From NCBI GenBank assembly GCA_009778425.1, contig WRJU01000205.1:1-11170 (forward strand): 11,170 nt of DNA. Reading direction: 5' to 3'. This document shows positions 6,158-11,170 of the stretch, one piece after another. The position numbers and the translations under genes were made by a program. The DNA comes from Pseudomonadota bacterium. GTDB taxonomy: Bacteria; Pseudomonadota; Gammaproteobacteria; Burkholderiales; Rhodocyclaceae. Under the pieces are notes generated by a model. It did no database searches and was not told the origin of the DNA. It worked only from the letters and a program-made list of their open reading frames with translations. Position 1 is the first letter of the stretch, and each line of letters begins with the position of its first letter.

Positions 6158-7384
6158 TCATAGCGCTATCGCTTCCCCTTCCCCCTTCTCATAGACGACG
6201 TTGGCGCGCCCGACGATCAGCGTGTCGAGCGGCCCGATGCGGGCAATGTCCTTGTTGGCGTAAGCCAGCTTGTGCAGCACGTAGCGCAGGGCATTGAGGC
6301 GCGCGCGCTTCTTGCAGTCCGATTTCACTACCGTCCAGGGCGCGTCCGCCGTGTCGGTATGAAAAAACATCGCTTCCTTGGCCTTGGTGTAGTCGTTCCA
6401 TTTGTCGAGCGAAGCCTTGTCGATGGGCGAAAGTTTCCATTGCTTCAGGGGGTGGTTTTCGCGTTCCTTGAAACGCCTGCGCTGTTCCGGGCGGCTTACC
6501 GAGAACCAGAATTTGATGAGATGGATGCCGCTGCGCACGAGATTGCGTTCAAATTCCGGGCACTGGCGCATGAATTCGGCGTATTCATCCGGCGTACAAA
6601 AGCCCATGACCTTTTCCACCCCGGCCCGGTTGTACCAGGAACGGTCGAATAGCACGATTTCGCCCGCGCTTGGCAAGTGCTGGATGTAACGTTGAAAATA
6701 CCATTGCCCACGTTCGACTTCCGAAGGTTTTTCCAGCGCGACGACCGAAGCGCCGCGTGGATTCAGGTGTTCCATGAAGCGTTTGATGGTTCCCCCCTTG
6801 CCCGCCGCGTCGCGCCCCTCGAAAAGAATGAGAACCTTCTGTTTCGTTTCCTTGACCCATGCCTGCAATTTCAGCAATTCCACCTGGAGGCGATATTTCT
6901 GCTTTTCGTAATTCTTGCGCGACATCAGGTTTTTGTAAGGATAACCGCCAGTACGCCAATCGTCGGATAGCGCGTCGTCGTGCCTGACGCGCAGTTTGCC
7001 GGTTTCATCCACATGCTCTTTTGCCTTGCGCAGGAAGGTTGTGCGCAACAGTTCCACGTCATCGGAAGAAGCGCCGTCGAGTATGGTTTCCAGTGCGCTG
7101 ACCGCAGAAGAAATGTCATGGCTCTGGGTCTGGAGGATGTCGGTCACGGCCACGACCTTGGAATCGTGGGCGGCATCTATCGCCTGGCTGACCTCGAAAT
7201 TCTCGATGCCTTTCTGCGTCAGGGAAGTCGCCACATCGCCTGCCTTGGCGGGACGGGGGCGCGCGTTCTTACCGGCTGGAGCCGGAGCGATTTTTTTCGG
7301 GGCGCGAGTTCTGCGCGCGGGAACGTCCGGAGCCGACGAAGAAGCAGTCGGGTCGGAGACGGTCTTGCTTTTGTCCGTAGTCAT
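6158..7384 (-). CDS. ppk2: Polyphosphate kinase 2 (PPK2 family)
   Basis: A PPK2-family kinase that moves phosphate between polyphosphate and nucleoside diphosphates, most likely making ATP or GTP from polyphosphate. The kinase domain covers about residues 145-400. Walker A is GRDAAGKGG at 190-198, and Walker B with the catalytic region is DRSWYNRAGVE at 247-257. The lid region contains the arginine-rich RPEQRRRFKERE (298-309) and the conserved HPLKQWKLSPID block (311-322). The single domain and sequence resemble class I PPK2; class III is not excluded. Unusually, about 145 residues precede the core. The first 50 are rich in Ala, Pro, Lys and Arg and probably disordered; the next part looks helical. 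The ATG at 7384 has an AAGGA ribosome binding site 6-7 bases upstream. The gene stands alone on its strand, divergent from the repeat-protein genes. No clear terminator follows it. Confidence 0.93.
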   Translation of the reverse strand: MTTDKSKTVSDPTASSSAPDVPARRTRAPKKIAPAPAGKNARPRPAKAGDVATSLTQKGIENFEVSQAIDAAHDSKVVAVTDILQTQSHDISSAVSALETILDGASSDDVELLRTTFLRKAKEHVDETGKLRVRHDDALSDDWRTGGYPYKNLMSRKNYEKQKYRLQVELLKLQAWVKETKQKVLILFEGRDAAGKGGTIKRFMEHLNPRGASVVALEKPSEVERGQWYFQRYIQHLPSAGEIVLFDRSWYNRAGVEKVMGFCTPDEYAEFMRQCPEFERNLVRSGIHLIKFWFSVSRPEQRRRFKERENHPLKQWKLSPIDKASLDKWNDYTKAKEAMFFHTDTADAPWTVVKSDCKKRARLNALRYVLHKLAYANKDIARIGPLDTLIVGRANVVYEKGEGEAIAL

Positions 7385-7461
7385 CTGGATTCCTTTGAGT
7401 CTGCCTCGCCCATCCTGTCATGAATGGCGATAACAGAAGCTGCACCGGATGGATTTTTCCC

Positions 7462-7482
7462 GGCAAGCAAGGGCAGCTTGCC
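7462..7482. repeat. Inverted repeat in the ppk2-repeat protein divergent region
   Basis: GGCAAGC (7462-7468) and GCTTGCC (7476-7482) form a perfect 7-bp inverted repeat with a 7-base spacer. It sits 43 bases upstream of the predicted -35 of the repeat-protein gene and 77 bases upstream of the ppk2 start. No T-run follows on either strand. It could be a dyad operator shared by the two divergent genes; that role is inferred only from position. Confidence 0.4.
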
Positions 7483-7502
7483 AAGACAAGCGCCGCGTCC
7501 GT

Positions 7503-7553
7503 AAAAAAAATTCATGATATAGGGTTTGTCAAGCGAAGACTTGTTAATATACA
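7503..7553 (+). promoter_or_regulatory. Predicted sigma-70 promoter for the repeat-protein gene at 7618
   Basis: TTGTCA at 7526-7531 and TATACA at 7548-7553 are 16 bases apart, a good sigma-70 arrangement. An uninterrupted run of eight A (7503-7510) lies just upstream, where an UP element would act. Transcription would start near 7560 and leave a 5' leader of about 58 bases. Confidence 0.55.
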
Positions 7554-7617
7554 CGCGCATATGTTTCTTTCCATCTATGCGTGTCGTGCGTTTTTCGGCT
7601 TCATGGGAAGGTTTATT

Positions 7618-8268
7618 ATGAAAACTGCATTTTCATGCCACCGCCTGCTTGGCGCTCTCGCTTCATCCCGGTTTGTCGCGGCGATGGTGCTGTCATTGTT
7701 TTTTATCGCGGGCCTCATGCCGACTCTAAGTTGCGCGCAAACGCTTCCCGAAGCCAGTGCCCAGGAGCAGGACGGGGACACTTCCGCCCTCGACGCAAAG
7801 GATGTGCCTGCCCAGACGCTTTTCAGCCAGGCGGTCTCGATGGAACGGGAAGATGCCAAAAAGGCCGTTGCCAAGTACGAAGAGGTCATGCAGCGCTACG
7901 GGAGGGCAGCCACTCCCGGCTCCCGGTTGTTCGCGGTCAGGGCGCTGCTCAACAAGGGCGGCATTCTCGGCAGACAGGGCGATGCCAAGGAGGCGGTCAT
8001 TACCTACGAACGGATCGAGCGGAATTTCGGGAATGAAAAAACCCCGGCTATTCGCGAAGTGCTGGCTTCGGCGTTCGTCTCAAAAGCCGAAGCCCTCTAC
8101 AAGATGGGTAGCGCCGAAAAAGCCATCGACACTTACAAGCAACTTGAGAAACAATTCGACAAGGACGAGAACGATTTCATCAGACGCTTGGTCGACATCA
8201 CTAAATGGCGGGTCGCTGAAATAGATTCCGGTAGCAACAATAAAATGACAGCTTCATCCGAAAAGTAA
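7618..8268 (+). CDS. Exported TPR-like repeat protein, three repeats
   Basis: The function is not known; the protein appears to be periplasmic or secreted and to serve as a protein-binding scaffold. The 216-residue product starts with a long signal peptide: a basic N-region, a hydrophobic stretch near residues 19-37, and probable cleavage after LSCA (40). There is no proper lipobox. An acidic linker leads to three degenerate repeats of 43 residues, each a helix pair ending in an aromatic motif: QRYG (92-95), RNFG (135-138) and KQFD (178-181). The consensus resembles TPR units (A..AI..Y..I...FG...P..R......L..KG..L...G). ATG at 7618 is preferred over in-frame starts upstream because it has a GGAAGG ribosome binding site and places the signal peptide at the N-terminus. 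The next gene encodes a longer protein with the same repeat, so the two probably act together or arose by duplication. Confidence 0.75.
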   Translation: MKTAFSCHRLLGALASSRFVAAMVLSLFFIAGLMPTLSCAQTLPEASAQEQDGDTSALDAKDVPAQTLFSQAVSMEREDAKKAVAKYEEVMQRYGRAATPGSRLFAVRALLNKGGILGRQGDAKEAVITYERIERNFGNEKTPAIREVLASAFVSKAEALYKMGSAEKAIDTYKQLEKQFDKDENDFIRRLVDITKWRVAEIDSGSNNKMTASSEK

Positions 8269-8285
8269 AACTCGGCCTGAAAATT

Positions 8286-8315
8286 CACGGCCCCGGCTGC
8301 AAAGCCGGGGCCGTG
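8286..8315. repeat. Perfect 13-bp GCAA-capped hairpin between the two repeat-protein genes
   Basis: CACGGCCCCGGCT (8286-8298) and AGCCGGGGCCGTG (8303-8315) pair perfectly around GCAA, a GNRA-type tetraloop. This is an unusually stable structure. On the plus strand no T-run follows (TGCAACTC), so it is not a classical terminator for the upstream gene. On the minus strand AATTTTC follows. It lies 17 bases after one stop codon and 22 bases before the next start, so it could protect the upstream mRNA 3' end or set the ratio of the two products. Confidence 0.7.
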
Positions 8316-8337
8316 TGCAACTCACGAAAAACCTTTT

Positions 8338-9669
8338 ATGCAGACCATTGCTCACGACTTCCTTTCCGTTCCGTCCCACATGGCAAAAGCAGCCGCGAGG
8401 CAACGCCCGTTCAGAACAATCGCGCTATTGGCTTGCGTGGCGCTTGCCATGTCAGCCTGCAAGACCGTGCGCGGCCCTGAGGCTGAGACCAAGGATAGCC
8501 GGGAGCTTGCCACGTACACCCATCTTGAACCGGAGGCAGCTGCCAAGGAACTCTTCGATAAGGGACAGGCTCTGATCCGGCAAGGCAAGAAACAGGAAGC
8601 CATCACCGTCCTGAACGAACTCGACCGCCGTTTCGGGCAAGACCCTCGACGCTCCGTCCGGGCAATCCTTGCGCAGGCGCTTTCCCTCAAGGCCGAGGCT
8701 GCCGCCACGCCTACGGAATCGCTTGCCATCCAGGCCGAAATCAACCGTCGCTATGGAGGAGACATCGACTCTGCCCAGCGTAGGCAGATTATCACTGCCA
8801 TGTTCAGTCAGGCCGCAGCCCTTGGCAAGGAAGGCAATTTTTCGGCGGCAATCCCGATCTACAAGGAAATCGAGCAGAGCTACAGAGATAACGACGACAA
8901 ATCCTGGGGAGCGTGGGCAATTTTCTACCAGGGGGATCTTCAGCGTCAGTTACGCAATCCGAAGGCGGCCGTAGCCGCTTACGAACGGCTCGATCAGCGT
9001 TTCAGCCAGGAATCCGATCCTGCCGTCCGGACCATCGTCGCAGATGGCCTTTCCAAGAAAGGCGAAACCTTGGCCGAACAGGGTGATGTCCGGGCAGCCA
9101 TTGCCGCCTATGAGGAAGTCGCCCGCCGTTACGCTGAAGACCGCGACGCCGGTTTTCGTCTGCGGGCTGTGCGGGCGCTTTACGCCAAGGGTGTGCTCCT
9201 GGGCAAGCAGGGTACGGGCGAAGACCCCGGCAACGAGTTCCAGAGCAGGCCAACCGGCGATACCGCCGCCGCAGTCGCCGTCTACGATGACATCGTCCTG
9301 CGCTTTGGGCGCGACAGGGATTCCGGCATCCGCAATGCCGTCGGCGCTACGCTGCTCAAAAAAAGCGAAACCCTGCGGCTCTCGGGCGATGATCGGGGAA
9401 GCATTGCCATCTACGACGAAATCGTCGGGCGTTTCGGGAATGACGATGTCCAGGCCTCCCGCGTACTGGTTGCTACGACGCTTTTCCGCAAGGGGCAGAC
9501 TCTTGGAAGGCTGGAAGGGCCATCGCCCGCAGCCATCGCTGCCTTCGACGAACTCATCCGGCGCTTTGCCCCCGACACCACCAATCCAAACTTGCGCAAA
9601 ATAGTCGGACAGGCCGTTTTAGCCAGACAAAAACTCATTGCCGATGCGGCTCCGATGAACGATAACTGA
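8338..9669 (+). CDS. Putative lipoprotein with about eight TPR-like repeats
   Basis: No specific function is recognised. The 443-residue product has an N-terminal hydrophobic segment ending in ALAMSAC (35-41). This is a slightly atypical lipobox (Met at -3), so it is probably a lipoprotein anchored at Cys41. The rest is about eight helix-pair repeats, spaced mostly 40-44 residues. Their aromatic ends are RRFG (97-100), RRYG (137-140), QSYR (180-183), QRFS (220-223), RRYA (263-266), LRFG (321-324), GRFG (364-367) and RRFA (408-411). The 58-residue step between the fifth and sixth reflects an inserted Gly/Asp/Pro-rich loop (about 292-309). The consensus matches that of the protein encoded just upstream. 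The start is uncertain: ATG at 8338 is given, but in-frame ATG at 8380 gives a more usual 26-residue lipoprotein signal. Neither has a Shine-Dalgarno. It is probably cotranscribed with the gene at 7618 through the intergenic hairpin. Confidence 0.8.
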   Translation: MQTIAHDFLSVPSHMAKAAARQRPFRTIALLACVALAMSACKTVRGPEAETKDSRELATYTHLEPEAAAKELFDKGQALIRQGKKQEAITVLNELDRRFGQDPRRSVRAILAQALSLKAEAAATPTESLAIQAEINRRYGGDIDSAQRRQIITAMFSQAAALGKEGNFSAAIPIYKEIEQSYRDNDDKSWGAWAIFYQGDLQRQLRNPKAAVAAYERLDQRFSQESDPAVRTIVADGLSKKGETLAEQGDVRAAIAAYEEVARRYAEDRDAGFRLRAVRALYAKGVLLGKQGTGEDPGNEFQSRPTGDTAAAVAVYDDIVLRFGRDRDSGIRNAVGATLLKKSETLRLSGDDRGSIAIYDEIVGRFGNDDVQASRVLVATTLFRKGQTLGRLEGPSPAAIAAFDELIRRFAPDTTNPNLRKIVGQAVLARQKLIADAAPMNDN

Positions 9670-9710
9670 GTTTGAGAAGCGTCGCCTGTTTTCTACGACT
9701 GCGCTCCCTG

Positions 9711-9761
9711 CGCCTACACCTACACTTGAGGCGTACAATCCAATTTGGCAAACAGTAGGCG
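9711..9761. promoter_or_regulatory. Possible promoter/operator of the HicB-HicA pair
   Basis: CGCCTAC (9711-9717) and GTAGGCG (9755-9761) are perfect inverted copies that flank a -10-like TACAAT at 9734-9739. No good -35 stands at the proper distance. The outer dyad would suit a toxin-antitoxin operator, but the small antitoxin encoded here has no visible DNA-binding domain, so the assignment is tentative. Confidence 0.25.
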
Positions 9762-9768
9762 TGGCGTC

Positions 9769-9990
9769 ATGGAACATTTGATCCAACTACATATCGAGAA
9801 ACTCCCTGAAGGGATGTACCTCGCCACCAGCGACGAAGTGCAAGGACTTGTCGCGCAGGGACGAACGATTCAGGAAACGATTGAGATCGCGCGCGATGTT
9901 GCCAAGAAGCTGATCGAAGCGCGCGCGGATGTCGTTCCGCTGCTGCCAGCGCATGAAGTTTTCGACTACCCGCTGATCGTGGCCAGCTGA
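9769..9990 (+). CDS. hicB: HicB-like antitoxin (short, DUF1902/UPF0150-type)
   Basis: This predicted antitoxin would bind and block the HicA-type toxin encoded next. The 73-residue product has the strand-strand-helix pattern of the partly degenerate RNase H fold typical of HicB N-domains: IQLHIEKLPEGMYLATS at 5-21, then a helix TIQETIEIARDVAKKLIEA (33-51). It ends in the FDYPLIV segment common in short HicB-like proteins. No ribbon-helix-helix or helix-turn-helix domain follows, unlike full-length HicB, so autoregulation is doubtful. ATG at 9769 is chosen over an in-frame TTG at 9745 because it gives the standard N-terminus; the ribosome binding site is weak. The stop lies two bases before the toxin start, so translation is probably coupled. 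Confidence 0.75.
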   Translation: MEHLIQLHIEKLPEGMYLATSDEVQGLVAQGRTIQETIEIARDVAKKLIEARADVVPLLPAHEVFDYPLIVAS

Positions 9991-9992
9991 AT

Positions 9993-10220
9993 ATGGGAGT
10001 GCTGGCCGGTTTCCGTTATCGGGACATCATCAGGCGACTGAAGGAATTGGGGCTGGAATTCCATCGCCAGGCCGCAGGCTCTCACGAGATATGGTTCTAT
10101 CCGGCGTTGAACCGCTACACGACGATTCCCAATCACCCCGGTGACATGCCAGAAGGGACTTTGCACGCAATTCTCAAACAAGCTGGAATCGACGTCGAAA
10201 CATTCTTGCAGAAGAAATGA
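9993..10220 (+). CDS. hicA: HicA-type mRNA interferase toxin
   Basis: This is a predicted ribosome-independent mRNA-cleaving toxin with a small dsRBD-like fold. The 75-residue product has the expected order. A first helix (RDIIRRLKELG, 10-20) is followed by the strand with the catalytic histidine (GSHEIW, 29-34; His31), then a strand leading into the conserved IPNHPGDMPEGTLHAILKQAGI block (45-66), where HicA proteins place their substrate-binding loop and last helix. The antitoxin gene comes first here, the reverse of the E. coli hicAB order, as is common for the short HicB-like group. No ribosome binding site stands before the ATG, consistent with coupling to the antitoxin. It ends 66 bases before aceE. 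The catalytic residue is present, so the toxin looks intact. Confidence 0.82.
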   Translation: MGVLAGFRYRDIIRRLKELGLEFHRQAAGSHEIWFYPALNRYTTIPNHPGDMPEGTLHAILKQAGIDVETFLQKK

Positions 10221-10286
10221 CTCGCAAGATTGCTCATAATGGCATCCCATGGGTCAAAACCACAAAAACTCCAAGGAGATGACGAC

Positions 10287-11170
10287 ATGGCGCAATTACC
10301 TATCGTTCCGCATCTGGCGGATCAAGACCCGGTCGAGACACAGGAATGGGTCGATGCGCTCAACGCAGTCATCGAAAAGATGGGTGCTTCCCGCGCGCAT
10401 TACCTGATCGAATCCCTGATTGCCACTGCGCGCGAAGCCGGCGCGGAAATTCCCTACAGCGCTACGACCGAATACATCAACACTATCCCGGTCGAACAGC
10501 AGCCGCGTTACCCCGGCGACCCGGACATGGAAATCCGGATTCATTCGCATATCCGCTGGAATGCGATGGCGATGGTGGTTCGCGCCAACAAACACACCAA
10601 TGTCGGGGGGCATATTGCTTCATTTGCCTCCGCCGCTGCGCTCTACGATGTAGGATTCGCGCATTTCTGGAAAGCGCCGTCCAGCCAGTCGGGCGGTGAC
10701 CTCATCTTTTTCCAGGGCCATTCCGTGCCGGGCATTTACGCGCGGGCCTTCCTCCTCGGACGGCTCACCGAGGAGCAACTGGACAATTTCCGTCAGGAAA
10801 CGGGCGGGAAAGGCATTTCCTCCTATCCGCATCCCTGGCTGATGCCGGACTTCTGGCAATTTCCCACTGTTTCGATGGGACTTGGCCCCATTCAGGCGAT
10901 TTATCAGGCGAGGTTCATGAAATATCTCGCCAGCCGCAAGCTGATTGATGCCAAAGACGCGGAACAACGCAAGGTATGGGCTTTCCTCGGGGATGGCGAA
11001 ACCGACGAAGTAGAAGCCCTCGGAGCCATCGACATGGCCGGGCGGGAAAAGCTCGACAACCTGATTTTCGTCATCAACTGCAACCTGCAACGGCTCGACG
11101 GCCCCGTGCGCGGCAACGGCAAGATCATCCAGGAAATGGAGGCGCTTTTCCGGGGCGCGGGCTGGAACGT
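10287..11170 (+). CDS. aceE: Pyruvate dehydrogenase E1 component, homodimeric type, 3' end cut by the window edge
   Basis: AceE is the thiamine diphosphate-dependent decarboxylase of the pyruvate dehydrogenase complex. It decarboxylates pyruvate and transfers the acetyl group to the lipoyl domain of E2. The first 294 residues of a protein usually near 890 are present. They contain the N-terminal E2-binding helices, IHSHIRWNAMAMV (85-97), NVGGHIASFASAA (105-117), FFQGHSVPGIYARAFL (141-156) and the SSYPHPWLMPDFWQFPTVSMGLGP stretch starting at 178. The ThDP/Mg signature runs from GDGE (236-239) to NCNLQRLDGPVRGNG (264-278). The motif reads GDGETDE, whereas E. coli has GDGEMDE. The ATG has a strong AAGGAG ribosome binding site 8 bases upstream. 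aceF and lpd would be expected downstream. No clear promoter was seen in the 66 bases before it. Confidence 0.97.
   Translation, partial: MAQLPIVPHLADQDPVETQEWVDALNAVIEKMGASRAHYLIESLIATAREAGAEIPYSATTEYINTIPVEQQPRYPGDPDMEIRIHSHIRWNAMAMVVRANKHTNVGGHIASFASAAALYDVGFAHFWKAPSSQSGGDLIFFQGHSVPGIYARAFLLGRLTEEQLDNFRQETGGKGISSYPHPWLMPDFWQFPTVSMGLGPIQAIYQARFMKYLASRKLIDAKDAEQRKVWAFLGDGETDEVEALGAIDMAGREKLDNLIFVINCNLQRLDGPVRGNGKIIQEMEALFRGAGWN

Noticed and set aside
6158..6169. Palindrome ATAGCGCTAT as a regulatory site
   Set aside because: It coincides with the last codons and stop of ppk2 and is explained by the coding sequence.
7420..7617. Upstream extension of the 216-residue repeat protein from an ATG at 7420
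   Set aside because: It would bury the signal peptide inside the protein and cover the predicted promoter; ATG at 7618 has the ribosome binding site.
8338..9669. Recent tandem duplication at DNA level within the repeat gene, or a CRISPR-like array
   Set aside because: The repeats are conserved only at protein level; no long identical DNA units or spacer pattern were seen by eye.

Overview
The window looks like chromosomal DNA of a betaproteobacterium, possibly in or near the Nitrosomonadales or Rhodocyclales. This is inferred from gene content: System II cytochrome c maturation (ResB) next to a di-heme cytochrome c4 and the GTPase YihA, a homodimeric-type pyruvate dehydrogenase E1 (AceE), and a PPK2-type polyphosphate kinase. 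Gene density is ordinary, base composition is moderately GC-rich throughout, and no insertion sequence, prophage, CRISPR array, tRNA or rRNA gene was seen. The species cannot be named from the sequence alone.

Layout. Positions 1-2661 (minus strand): a cytochrome c4 gene followed by resB, which runs off the left edge. A hairpin with a TTCG loop and a T-run, a good intrinsic terminator, separates the two. A short divergent intergenic region leads to plus-strand genes: yihA (2766-3377), a Bcr/CflA-type drug efflux transporter (3497-4711, with a terminator hairpin over its stop codon) and an erythrose-4-phosphate dehydrogenase-like gene (epd, 4750-5817, TTG start with a good ribosome binding site). 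A 340-base gap follows (5818-6157). It holds nothing recognisable up to about 5920, then a TATAAT box, about 120 bases rich in hairpins, and a strong intrinsic terminator. This is best read as an unannotated small RNA. ppk2 lies on the minus strand, tail to tail with it (6158-7384).

From 7618 to 9669 two consecutive plus-strand genes encode exported proteins built from the same degenerate 43-residue TPR-like repeat. One has an ordinary signal peptide and three repeats; the other is a putative lipoprotein with about eight. A perfect 13-bp GCAA-capped hairpin separates them. This pair is the least explained protein-coding part of the window. A compact HicB/HicA-type toxin-antitoxin pair (9769-10220) follows, and aceE begins at 10287 and runs off the right edge.

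Functionally the window mixes respiratory cytochrome assembly, ribosome assembly, drug efflux, vitamin B6 precursor supply, polyphosphate/nucleotide energy metabolism and pyruvate oxidation. The genes are mostly separate transcription units, not one pathway. The items most worth following up are the putative small RNA, which carries a 12-base match to the 16S rRNA 3' end, and the repeat-protein pair with its intergenic hairpin. The evidence does not establish a new defence or mobile system.
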